A program made the position numbers and the translations under genes. The notes beneath the pieces were generated by a model that worked only from the letters and a program-made list of their open reading frames with translations, had not been told where the DNA came from and did not search any database. This document shows, one piece after another, positions 1 through 11,149 of a DNA stretch of 64,000 bases. Source of the stretch: Alopecurus myosuroides (Eukaryota; Streptophyta; Magnoliopsida; Poales; Poaceae); contig CM054061.1 in NCBI GenBank assembly GCA_028641055.1, forward strand, positions 33,537,877-33,601,876, written 5' to 3'. Every line of letters starts with the position of its first letter. Position 1 is the first letter of the stretch.

Positions 1-3000
1 AGTACTTTCACCAAGTTAACCATAACCGCGGAAAACACGGCTTCGCGAGAAGATTTATCCCTGCAGGGTTGCACCAATTTGGCCGTACACGTAAGAATAC
101 CTCGCCAGATGGGATGCCTCCCACCAAGCGGGGCACTCAACACAACTCAACTCTTCTTCGCATCAAGCCCAAAGCACCTTGGGCGCACGGCTAATCAAGC
201 CCCGAAGAAAAGGGACCCTCATAGCACTCTAAGACCGTGTCCCCCTATATGCCGACAACAAAAGTTCCACCCTGCGCTGGGCTCGCAAAAACATGCATGC
301 GGCAAATGGAAAACACGAACTAAATGAGGCGATTTGGACGAGATGCGAATCGAATCAAATTGAGGGGGGCGCCCATACTCGCTTCCCACATGCGGGTAGT
401 GCGCTCATCATGGATCAGTAGACAAGACCCTTTTCCTATTAGGGTCGACACTAGCAGGCCTCAAAACCACACAGGGCCTCCTGCCGGTGCCTTATCATCA
501 AATTATTATTACCATTAGCATTAACAGGATTGATTGATTAACATCGAGCCCCCGGAACAATAATAAAAGATAGTAAAAGAAGTAACCGACAACAGACTCG
601 AGCAGAAGCAACCCTAAGCATGCTAGGTAAGACTAAGGCAACAAGCAAGGGGTTTTAGGTATGGAGGTGAGGCAATATCAGGGTTCAGGGTATCATGTGA
701 TAGGTTCGGAGAACAAGCAACAATACATATGGCTAGCAGAAATAGACAACGGAAAGTATCGGTAACCAGGGTTGAAAGGAACACAGTGGTCCATGTGAGT
801 GATAACTTGCCTGCAAACTCAGTAGCCTGGTACTGAGCTAACTCCTCGGTAGTGGTGTCGTAAACCTCGTCAGACTCAACGGCGTCGTCTAATCGATAAG
901 AAGCAAACAAACAATCGAAAAGAGACGAACAATCAATACATGATATAATGCACAATCATGGGATGATGCATGGCAATTTAATTGGTGCATCAGAATAAAT
1001 TACTTGACAAGGTAACAATTTTAAATGGACCCATGTGCAATTTGGATTGCATATGTTAAGCCCATGAATTACTGTTGAAACAAATGATCTACAATTAATT
1101 ATCAGGTGACAGTTGATTAACATGATGCATGCATGATGGAAGCAATAGATAAACAACATTAGATGCAAAAGAAATGGAATTTAACAAGTGTGGGATTTTA
1201 TTTAACAAGTTAAGAGTTTTTGGATGATTAATGCTATCACACAAGCATTTGGTCATTTTCATTAAGTTAAATTGTTCAAAACAGAATACAAAGTTAATAT
1301 TTGAAACTAGCACAAAATTTTAGGTGGATTACATGTTTCAATTATTGGAAAAGGAATTACAATGAATTAATTATGAACTAAACAATTTAAACAAGATTTA
1401 AATTGGGATTAATTCAAATAGGAATATTAATTGAATTTTATTTGTTCAAAACATTAATTAAAATTCATATTTGAAAAGATTATGTTTTTCTAGTTTGAAA
1501 ACATATTTTACATGTTCAAGAATAAATTAAATTGAGCAAGTTATGATTTTAACAAATTTAAATGATTTAAACAAGGTTTAAATTATTTAGGCAATTTAAA
1601 TTATTCAAAATATGAAACAAAATTTATATTTGAAAAGGTTATTTGAAATAGCATAGAAAACATATTTTATTTGCATTATTTGGATTAAGAATGAATTAGT
1701 TATGGATTTTAGCAAATTGCAATTGAATTATTTGAATTCAAATTTGAAGTGCATTTGGAAAATTCAAAACAGGAAACAAATGGTTCCAATAGATAGATAA
1801 TTTAATTTGGATCAACACACATATTTTATTTTTATTATTTGGAGTTACAAAATAAAAGTTATAAGCAATTTAATTTGGAGGACCAATCTGTAATTTGGAG
1901 GGACTGGTTTTAAAACAGAAAAGAGTAAAAGCATTTTATACCGCACAGAAACTAGCCCAAGGCACTGCCAGATGGGCCCTGGGCCAGTGCGTGCTTGCGT
2001 GGCAACGCAGTGGCTTACAGGTGGGCCAGTGGCGCGGGGGAAAATTCCCAAAAAAGGGTGGCGCTGCGGGGGCTCGAACCGTGGCCGCTGCGCTGCGCTC
2101 AGTGGGGCGTTACCACTGCGGTGGTTTTTCGTTCTCTGTCAGATAGGGGTGCACTGGGAGGATATCGTTCCATGCTCTCGCTAACTGAACTTTGCAGTTC
2201 AGAACTGCACTACCTGACGGCGACATGGACAGCAAGGGGCATACCGGCGGCGAGCGCTGGCTACCGACGTGCTGCTGCTGCATGTGGGTGCGCGATGCGT
2301 GCAAGGAGGTGTCGTGAGCAGCAGGGAACAGAGGAGAAAGGAGGGTGCTTGCAGCGGGGTGACCGTCGTCGACAGAAAACAGGGAGGAGGTCGACGGGGA
2401 GCAGTGGCTGTCGACGGCGAGGAGGTGGCGACCACGGCTCCAAAGACTCCCTCCTGGAAATGACGATGACGAGGGCGGTGCGGTGATCTCATGCCCGAGA
2501 AGAGGGAGGCTCGACGGCGAGTAGAACATCGGCGGGGAACTCCTTCAGGTACCGGCCATGGCGGACAGAGGTGGTTTAGACATTGGGGTGACGCAACGGG
2601 GAAGAAAAGAGGCGGCTTTCGCCGGGAAACAGAAGGGGAGCTCACCGGGAGGGTGTTGCTGTAGCGGATCGGCGTCGAGGAGGACGACGGCGAGCCAGAG
2701 ATGGGGATGTTCAGTAACGGCCGAGGTAGACGAAGAAGGCAGGCGGCGATCCTGGGGCTCCTCGGGCCCAGCTGACGCTCGGAGAAGGAGGACGGAGTCG
2801 AGGAGGCTCGGTTGCAGGGGCTAGCTTACCCGGAGACGCCCCATGTCGAGTTGTCGACGGCGAGCACCTTGCTCTGCGCCCACTCTGGTTCAGGGAAAGA
2901 CAGGGATCAGGGGGTTGGACAAAAAAGACGGCGGCGGCTGTGAGGAGGGCTAGGGCTAGCAGGTGGGGTGGAGATGGGTTTTAAGGTGGATCTCGAGCTC

Positions 3001-3749
3001 GTACGGCCGGCAATCGGATGGAGGAGGAGGTGATCGGGTGGTGGTGCTGCAGTCGTACACAGGGTGACGTCGGGGGGGAGTAAGACGACAAGCCGAAAGG
3101 GTATGGGCCAGAAGGAAAGGTGGGCTGTGGGCTGGGGGGAGAAGAAAAATAAAGGGTTGGCCTAGCATGTCTCCCTCCTTTGCTTTTTCTTTGTTATTTT
3201 TTTTGCAGGATTAGAAATAGGAAGAAAATGGAGGGTTTTAAGTTAGTGAAATTTTAGGAAAAATTTGTGTGAGGTTGTTAGGTCAAAAGCAACCAAATGT
3301 TAACTTTGGTTTTGCAAAAACTCAACTTTTAATTACTGTTTTGTAATTTAAATCAATATTTGAAAGAATTGATTATTAATTGATTTTTATTAAAAGCAAC
3401 ATGTTTATTAGGGTGAACCCTATTGGTTAAAAAGAACAAGTGATTAGGGTTAGTTTGCTGATTTTTATAAGTTGAATTTGGGTACTGTTTGAATGTTTTT
3501 GATTTGAATTTGAAATGACATTGGAAGTAATTAATTGAAATAAAACCACCATTTTATTAGTTGATCATTATGGAACAAATGGAAACAAAATGAGACTTTG
3601 GATTGAACTTTTGATTTGAAAATGTTGTAACATGACAAGTATGAATTAAATGTTTGAATAAGGTTTGAATTTCAAATGTGAAAACAGAGTAAAACAAATG
3701 CAAACAAAGAATAAATATGATGACATCATGCAACACTTGGGATGTTACA
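1..3749 (-). mobile_element. Gypsy-type LTR retrotransposon, edge fragment
   Basis: Read on the minus strand the segment starts at 3749 with TGTAACATCCCAAG, the usual first bases of a large class of Triticeae Gypsy LTRs. Inside are AT-rich stretches built from runs like aatttgaatt (about 1200-1900 and 3200-3720) flanking a GC-rich patch (about 2000-2950), which I read as LTR and leader sequence. No gag or pol domain is visible, so only the LTR and adjoining non-coding part lie in the window. The inner LTR boundary, the primer site and the target duplication could not be fixed. The many short ORFs here look like chance frames in the GC-rich patch. Confidence 0.5.
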
Positions 3750-3945
3750 GCAACAAACTAGATATTTTTTTCCCGGATAGGAGCAGAATAAGATGATTGA
3801 GTGAGCTGAAACAGCTGAGAGTTTGAGGGATGTCAATTTTGATGTTCCCCAGTGGAGGGAGGTTTCCAACACTGTGCAAATCCCACGGGAGACAGTTGAA
3901 TGTGCTCGTGTGGGATATGTAACCTCGGAGAAGGAGGGGGATCGG
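3750..3945. other. Short spacer between LTR element and MULE
   Basis: I see no recognisable gene in these ~200 bases. They lie between the LTR start at 3749 and the MULE inverted repeat at 3946. The sequence just outside the MULE ends does not form a clean 9-bp duplication, so I cannot tell whether this spacer and 11147 onward were once continuous. Confidence 0.4.
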
Positions 3946-4055
3946 GGCCAATAGCTCTGGTGTGACGTGTTTCAGTCAAATTGGAAGGAATGCGACGTTT
4001 TTCGACAAAATAGCCTAGGCGCGACAGATCGAAGGGAGAAAATAGCCCACGACCA
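3946..4055 (+). repeat. MULE left terminal inverted repeat
   Basis: Matches the reverse complement of 11037-11146 over about 110 bp. Shared blocks include AATTGGAAGGAATGCGACG and GGGAGAAAATAGC. The repeat starts GGCCAATAGCTC. Confidence 0.9.
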
Positions 4056-4110
4056 ACATGTTTCTTAAGCAGAGTTGATCGTTAGCTGTTAGGGTGATGT
4101 GACGCTTGGA

Positions 4111-4250
4111 CCCACAACTTATCCACCTCAGCAGCGCAGTACCCACCTCACGGATTCTAAAACAGAAATGCCCCCGTGCCCCCACAACTTATCCAGCTCA
4201 GCAGCGCGGGACCCACCACACGGAATCTAAAACAGAGCTTCGCCCGTGCC
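4111..4250 (+). repeat. 70-bp tandem duplication inside the MULE left end
   Basis: Two adjacent copies of about 70 bp (4111-4180 and 4181-4250) both start cccacaacttatcca and contain ctaaaacaga. They sit just inside the left TIR, upstream of the GRF gene, probably in its promoter or 5' leader. Confidence 0.8.
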
Positions 4251-4315
4251 CGAGCTGCGTGTGCCATTTCTTCCCCTTTCCCCATTCTTCCTCTTCTCCG
4301 GCGACGGCGCACGGG

Positions 4316-4955
4316 ATGTCCAGCTCTCTCGCCACGCAGTCAAGATGGCCAGAGTACGGTGCAGTTCCGATGACAAGGTGCCCAGACTCCGCACGGCCAG
4401 AGGCTCTGAAGTGGAAGGTAAGTGAAACTAACGAGAATGGAAACCTCGAGTGCCATTTTGTGTCCTGCTTGAGCATTCCTATGATGGGACGGGATGGCAA
4501 GGTAAAATCTCAGGCCCTTCCCCGCGCTGTCGTTATCTTTTGTTCAGATTTATCCAAATTGCCTTTTTTCCTCCTCAGTTTTGAGATCTAGATTCATGTT
4601 ACTGTTACAGATGCTGAAGAAATGTTCGCACTTTCAGTTGATAGATCAGTGCATTCATAGGCTTGAATTGGAGGCCCACATTGATATGAGTGACGCCGCA
4701 ACCCGGGATCTAATTTTGCCGCTGTATGCTGTGGAGAAACCCAATCTCAGCTCGGGCAGAGGAGCACCGGCGGCGAGGATCACGCGCCCCATTGCTAGAC
4801 GGGCTGCCTTTGCTGAATAGCCCGTGGAGGCCGAAGTAAACGAGGAATTGAAGAAGGTAAAGAAGCTTTTGAAGCAAATGGTGGATTTGCAGAAGCAAGC
4901 AAATATCATTGAAGGAGCATTCTATTCTTGTATCATTGCTCTGTTTTTTCTTTAA
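4316..4955 (+). pseudogene. GRF-type zinc-finger gene carried in MULE, with internal stop
   Basis: Two exons fit well. Exon 1 (4316-4501) ends AAG before a GTAAAA donor. Exon 2 (4611-4955) follows a ttgttacag acceptor, with phase 0 on both sides. Exon 1 encodes a GRF-like zinc finger: RCPD..RPEALKWKVSETNENGN is close to the family pattern. The second zinc-binding Cys (CPDC) is Ser here, and the usual GREF is changed to ECHF. Exon 2 gives a short central part, then a lysine-rich coiled-coil segment (ELKKVKKLLKQMVDLQKQ) and a hydrophobic tail (CIIALFFL), as in many grass GRF proteins. An in-frame TAG at 4818-4820 breaks the frame before the coiled coil. GRF fingers bind nucleic acid; the role of this plant subfamily is unknown. 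The lost Cys and the stop make it a likely pseudogene. Confidence 0.65.
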
Positions 4956-5777
4956 CTCTTGTTCATCATTCGTTAGAATGGACAAAGTGAAATCTAGATT
5001 TTTTTCAGTTAGCTATGCAGAGGAAATCTGTGGGCCATGCTAGTTTCATGTACTTCGAGTTCTTAAGTTCTTCAGTGAAGTCGCTGATTTGAAATTTGAA
5101 TATGCATTTCGCGTTCTGTGAAGTGACGAAAGTTCAGTTGCCCAAGTTCAGTTTCAGTGCAGTGACCAAAGTTCAGTTTCAGTAGAAAAAAAATTATTCG
5201 TTTTCATGCCGAAAGAATGTAATCAAAGAAAGACCGAAAGAGTGTAGTTGGGCCGACAACTAGGGCCAAAGGGAAAACAAACCCACCTGCCTAAATTCGA
5301 CTTATTTTAATTTGTAAAAAAATTGTTTTACTTTTTTACATGTCTTGGGTCCTAAATAATTGAATTCGTTTTCATTTTTTTATTATTTACTTCATAAATA
5401 TTTTTTAACGAGTTGCATACATAGTTCACCGAAATATTTGTGTCAAATATTTTGTTTCATAAATTTACACGCCCGAAGTAACACACTCTAAAACATGAAA
5501 CACCGAGATGGAGACATTTTGTAGCAAACGATATTACGACACGATCAACACATAGATATAGTAGTAGTAGTAGCACGGGCACACCATCACGCTTACAACT
5601 GACTTACAACTAAACTTAAATTAAAAGAAAGACAGAAAAGAAAGAAACGATAGAACGACACGGGCACATGATAAACCTGGGCATAACTCGAACGACATGA
5701 TCACACGAACAACCCACCTAGATTTGGATCATCACCGACATGGGAGCACCATCGACATGGAGGGGAGAGCACCGTCT

Positions 5778-6185
5778 TCACTCCTCATCGTCGGCGGCGG
5801 CCGGCAAGTTGTAGGGGAGGGTGTGTATGGCGTTGTCGTTGGGCCAGATGTTGTCGAGGTCGGTGTAGACGTTGTACGTCGTGAAGCGGATGAACTCGCA
5901 CCCACCTTACCAGACATGGCCAAGGAGGTGGTACGCATCATACGGGTTGCAGGATCGGACAAGGATGCCCGTTCCTCTCGGGCGGGATTCGTCGATGGTG
6001 AACATGGGCGGAGTGCCCACAGGTAGGTGGCGATAGAGGGCGCGAAGGAAGACCGCCGCGAACTCCCGTGCACCGTGCCAGCGAGACATGGCCCAGACCC
6101 GGAGCTGGTCGTCAACGACAACCCCGACGGGGTACTGCCTCTCCGGCACGGTCCTGGGCGCGAGGACCGTCGGTTTGAACTGCAT
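5778..6185 (-). pseudogene. Unknown small MULE passenger ORF with one in-frame stop
   Basis: A minus-strand frame of 136 codons runs from ATG at 6185 to TGA at 5778-5780. It is broken only by a TAA at 5907-5909, after 92 residues. The N-terminal part starts MQFKPTVLAPRTVPERQYP and contains RVWAMSRWHG. The part after the stop reads smoothly on (EFIRFTTYNVYTDLDNIW) and ends in an acidic tail. That smooth continuation and the high third-position GC suggest a real former coding sequence rather than a chance ORF. I do not recognise a named domain and assign no function. It lies between the GRF gene and the transposase, so it is probably a captured or passenger gene. Confidence 0.5.
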
Positions 6186-6199
6186 GGTTGCGCTTGGGT

Positions 6200-8330
6200 G
6201 CCTGCTTGGATGTGATGTGAGTGGGGAGAATGGCGGGGATGGGCGTGAGGAAGATGAAGGTTAGAGGAGGGGTTAAATAGGGGCTAAGGCATTAATGGCT
6301 GCGTCGCTTCGTTCGCATGACCTCTTTTGCCTGCTGGGTCAAGAGGTGCGTCTCGTCGATCACTGGCGCACGCTGGTCAGACTGCCTCGAGCACCCGTTC
6401 AGTCTGCGTCGATGCGCTGCTAATGGCTTAGATGCGACGCGTGTATGCATGCATGCAAAGGGCGGGCCGTAACGTCTGGGCTCGGCCCCGAACAGACACG
6501 CAACATAGAAGTACACTAAGTTAGACGCGCGTAAGCCAGTTCCATTCACCGCATCATGGTCAATCGTCGGATATCGTTGAACGGTCTAGATCGAACAGAT
6601 GAGCCGATCCAAACCCCAACTCCCCAGCCACTCAGCGCGCATGAATCCCTCCACGCACCGCGAGCCAATCAGCTTGTAGAACGAGCGCACACACGGATCG
6701 GCGCGTCACGTGCACACGGTGACGTCAGATCCAATGGCTCTAAAGCTGGGGTTTCTGGGGTTTTGGGGTTTCCGGGGTTTAGGGTTTCAGTGAACTAGGG
6801 TTTAGCATAACTAATTCAAAAAAATCAAAACAAAAATCGGCTTTCACTCGCTGTCTACATATGCAACTATGTTGCTATAAAAAAATGTATTCTTGTTATA
6901 TCCACATTTCAATGAAAAATATTCACACAATTCACGCTATTGATGGAATGAGCTAGGGTTGAGTAACTAATTCAAACAAAATAAAAACTATGTACAGCCA
7001 GCGCACATGGTCTACTTATGGAACTAAGTTGCTATAAAAACTGTCAATATTGTTATATCCAAATGTTAAAACCAAAAATCACACATTGACGATATCGACA
7101 AAACGAGCTAGGGTTGAACATAAGTAATTCAAAAAAAGTGAAAAGCATATAAAACCAGCGCACATTGTCATTTTAAGTCGGTCATGGTTTTTGTGAAAAC
7201 GTTAACTTTTTGAGTCGGTCAAGGTTTTTGAGTCGGTCAAGGTTTTTGTGAAAACGTTGACTTTTTTTTAAAACAAGCACAAATAACTAAAAAACAAATG
7301 AAAAAAGGAATGCTTGTGGCCCATAGTCTTATTATGTTGCATAACAACCAAAAAAAAATAACAACCATGGTTTATATACAATTGCATGAAAATGTCTTCA
7401 AGAATATGGGATTCTTGTACAGTGTAGTATGGATTTCGAAGATAAAAGTTGTGTGTTCTAGATCATAACTAATTCAAAAAATTCAAAATAGAAAAACTTT
7501 CGCCCATAGTCGTATTATGTTGCATAGCAACCAAAAAAATATAAACATGGTTTATATACAATTACATGAAAATGCCTTCAAGAATATGGGATTCTTGTAC
7601 AATGTACTATGGATTTCAAAGAACAAATGTTGTGTGTTTTAGATCATAAGTAAATATGTATATGTTTTATTATGGATTTCAAGGAACTTTGAGCACATAG
7701 TATTATTATGTTGTGTAGGAACCAAAAATAAATATAAATAAGATTCAAAAACTTATTTTATATATGTTTTTTATTAAATAGTGATTTCAGAAAAAATAAA
7801 AGAATATAATACAAGATGAATTCAAAAAATAATGAGACTTCATATTTACACTATATAGGTAGGAGAGAGGTGTGGGAATTTTATTTGGATGATTTAGAGA
7901 AATGCAAAAAACAACCCTCTTAGAAAGGGGGCGTTTACCCTACCTTATGAGGTCGTTTGAAACACATTTTTCATGACTATGAGTCTAACTTAGCTCAGAA
8001 TGATCAGATAACAACCGCATTTGAGTTGAGGTAGCATTGAAACATCATACCCGAGTCAAAAGTTCAACTTGAGTCGAAATTTGAATTTGAACCGAAATTT
8101 GAATTTGCCATCAAATGTTATTACATGCCAAATAAGTTCTCGGCACATGCCAAACAATAACAAAATAAGTTCTGATGGAAAGATGTGGGTACATAGTGCC
8201 CAACAAATGTTATTACATGCCACTGGAACTGAAGAGGTGGAATTGCAGTTCTGGCCACTGCTTCTGATCTGTAAGAGGTGGAATTGCAGTTGCATATGCA
8301 ACTTTGAATTTTGCTACCGAATAATACTCA
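6200..8330. other. Non-coding interior of the MULE
   Basis: There is no convincing gene here. 6745-6810 contains degenerate TTTAGGG-like units. 6790-7130 has repeated phrases such as gctagggttga and taattcaaa. 7316-7735 is a tandem repeat listed separately. The rest is AT-rich. Confidence 0.5.
7316..7735 (+). repeat. ~183-bp tandem repeat, about 2.3 copies
   Basis: Two full copies start near 7319 and 7501 with cccatagt.ttattatgttgca. Both contain atggtttatatacaatt and aagaatatgggattcttgta. A third, partial copy begins near 7690 with the diverged agtattattatgttg. Confidence 0.75.
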
Positions 8331-10518
8331 TGCAGATATGGATGCATATTTATCTTCTACTGACCAGCTAAGAATAGAATTGCATGATCACATGGTTTAC
8401 CAGTGGCCTGCCACTCGAGGCAACTGCAATCATGGGATTATGTGTTAACAACATGCCTTCTTCTAGTCTTGTTATGTCTAACTTCAGCACCCCACAGTGA
8501 TGATTTTTCAACAGACAAATGTGTAAGACCTCTGCTTCTGTTGACCACCTGTTGCACCACTAATGGAAGTTTATCACCTTGCAGACAATCACCAATCTTT
8601 TTTCTCAATTCCACAGCCGCATGATCATGATCCTGATTTGATCAACCATATCATGCACAGGAAAATCTTTTAGCTGCTTCACCTTGTGGTGGAAACTTTC
8701 TGCAAATTGTTGTTGATATGATCACACTTGATGGCAATGTTGAATCCTGACTTGTACCATAATAAAGAATGGTAGGTGTTCAACCATGTACCAAACTCCT
8801 CACATGTTTCCATTACCTTACTAAGATGATATGAATGTGTCTGTTTAGTGTAAGATCTTGCTGCTAGCCACATCCTCCCAAATTCATCTACTCTGAATTT
8901 TTTAATCAAATTCATCCACAAATGGCCAAAGCACTCCCTTTGCTCAGCATGTGGGAACACATTTTTAACTGCATTTTCCTAACCTTGGTGTGCATGTGTG
9001 TGTACTACCAAAGGTGACACTGGCCCTAAGCATATTTTCACCTGCATCATGAACCATGTCCATGAAGCTTCTTTCTATGACTGAAACAAGCCCATAGCAA
9101 TTGGAAACATCCAGTTATGTCCATCTAGAGAATTACATGCTGATAACTGACCATTCCTCTTCCTGTCAAAAATGATGAGTCTATGCTCAAATATGGACGA
9201 CATCCTGCTTTGAGGCCATCGATGCATGGCTTTAAAGCCATAAAGAATTTGGAGAAATAAACCTTGCCATCCTTTGATACCTCGGTATCTATCTCGACAA
9301 CACTGCCAGGTGACCTTTTCTCCACCTCTGCTTTGAAATTGAAAAGCAGCAGAAATGTGTTTGCCCAATCACCATACAAATGCTTCATTGCCCTTTTTTA
9401 GCCTTCCATGTTGTGGTATAATCCAGGTTATGGGGGTACAACTTTTCCAAGTCTACTTGGAGTCTTTTGGCAGTAGTGTTGGGTGTTCTGGCCAAAATTG
9501 GAGTTATCTTTTCTAGAACTCAAATCTGTGATGTCATGCTTGATTTTTTCTGTGAACTTGTCAGACAAGTATGTTTATAAGGGATTTGTTTAACCCTAAC
9601 ACTATTTTCATCAGGCTGCAGTCTAGCAGATATGTACCACTTGCAAGCCCTCTTACAACTACCACCAAAACCTCTACACTTAGCATAAAACTTCTTTCTA
9701 TCAGTCCAAAATGTCTTGGCACCAAACTGATGTCTGACTGCATATGTCTTGAAAGACAACCTGAATTCTTCCATGTTTGGCCACAACTTCCCCACTTGAA
9801 TGACAGGGTTTTCCTTGTCATACACATGCACCATCTCTTCATCATTTGCATCATGTACATCATCTGCAGCATCTTCCATCGACTGTTCATTTACATCACT
9901 CAATTCTCTGTCATCATTATCACTTGTATTAGCTTCATCCCTCTCCTTCTCCTCATCTCTATCATCGACTGGAATGCCAAATAGTTTGGACATCTCAGCG
10001 TCAGTGATTGTTGCTATGACCAAATCAGTAGGCTCCTCCAACTCAATTGCATTCCAATCAACAACAACAACATTTTCCTCTTCTGCATCTACATTAGCCC
10101 CATCGTCTATTACTATAAGATCAGTAAAAATGGGAACGATATGCCTCTATGAAGCCCAATCAGCAGCTGCGTCCTGCATAGCCAACTGTGACGGCAGATA
10201 ACCCACCTTCGAGTCAACATTTAGATCAACAATCTCAGCAAAAAATGCAGCCCTGAGGCTTGCCCAGCCCTCTTGCCTATCGATCTCATCAACAATATCT
10301 TCACCATCTTTAATTCTCACATACTCTCCTTTGAAATCATCATACCGCAATAGTGAAACCTCTTGATCTGGACCCCAAAGCACAGTTTCCCCAATTTTTT
10401 CCACCAATGTCCTAACTGCCTTCTGTTCCATCGAATGTAGTTCATTGGGATAAATCTCTGCACAATCAACCACCCATTTCACAATTGTGTCTCTAGATAT
10501 TCTGAATGCTACCATCAA
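8330..10518 (-). pseudogene. mudrA-type MULE transposase, decayed
   Basis: Reading leftwards, 10518-9520 is one frame. An N-terminal segment (MVAFRISRDTIVKWVVDCAE, ..WGPDQEVSLLR) has an in-frame TAG at 10147-10149. It is followed by an acidic linker and a MuDR DNA-binding domain (KTFWTDRKKFYAKC, CKWYISAR). 9390-9070 holds the core MULE transposase domain (MALKPCIDGLKAGCRPYLSID, then GQLSACNSLDGHNWMFPIA in another frame), so there is a frameshift near 9170. 8960-8679 continues with RECFGHLWMNLIKKF and WLNTYHSLLWYKS. Diverged SWIM-like residues (GRPLVNHVIM) follow down to about 8330. In this family the protein cuts and joins the TIR ends in the nucleus. Several stops and frameshifts make it non-functional here. 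Confidence 0.85.
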
Positions 10519-11036
10519 CTAATTTTGCCATCGATGGAAAGAAATTGATTGCAAATCCGAAGGTTTCAGCAGCATCCCCCCTATTATAGACGGCAGTGTG
10601 AGACAGAGCAAAGAATCACATCAAAAAATGGGAGGGAGGGGGCGCATTAACTGTTCGAAGCTAAATCTGGCAGCTCCTTCTCGACCTGACCACGGGCTCC
10701 TCTCACCGCGCCGCCACGTCTCACATTCTATCGATTTGAACAAGCAAAACAGAGCTCAGATCTAAAAACAAGCGTAGGGATTGGGCCTAGAGGATTGCCA
10801 ATAGTATTCACTCACCACCATGGCCGCCGCCGCCGAAAGGGGTCTCTACTGCCGCCAAGAAAGGGGGCTCCGCCGCCGCCGCCGCCAGAGCAGAAAAATG
10901 GAGCGCGGGCAGGACAGTTCAGTTCGGTTGGGTCGGGCAGTTTGAGGGGATGCGGTGCTAACTAATCTGGGGGCAAATTAGTTAGGACATGTGTTAACGC
11001 AAATTGAACTAGCTTACTAAGGTTTTAATGCATGTG

Positions 11037-11146
11037 CGGCCGTGAGCTATTTTCTCCCTGCGATCCATCGCACCTGGGCTATTTCGTCGAAAAACGTCGC
11101 ATTCCTTCCAATTCGACTGAAACATGTCGCACGGGAGCTATTGGCC
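11037..11146 (-). repeat. MULE right terminal inverted repeat
   Basis: Reverse complement of 3946-4055. It ends with gagctattggcc and includes cgtcgaaaaacgtcgcatt. Confidence 0.9.
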
Positions 11147-11149
11147 TGG

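Larger units (their letters stand above)
3946..11146 (-). mobile_element. Mutator-like element (MULE) with passenger genes
   Basis: The two ends are long inverted repeats (3946-4055 and 11037-11146), both beginning GGCCAATAGCTC and matching over about 110 bp with scattered differences. Between them lies a minus-strand mudrA-type transposase remnant (8330-10518). The left half carries a plus-strand GRF zinc-finger gene and a minus-strand unknown ORF. Long TIRs plus a mudrA gene define a Mutator superfamily element. No perfect 9-bp target duplication is visible at the two flanks. Frameshifts and stops in all three genes mean this copy is probably immobile on its own. Confidence 0.85.

Noticed and set aside
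2110..2824. Several overlapping 80-160 codon ORFs
   Set aside because: They occupy the GC-rich patch of the LTR region in several frames on both strands, with no domain and biased, low-complexity composition.
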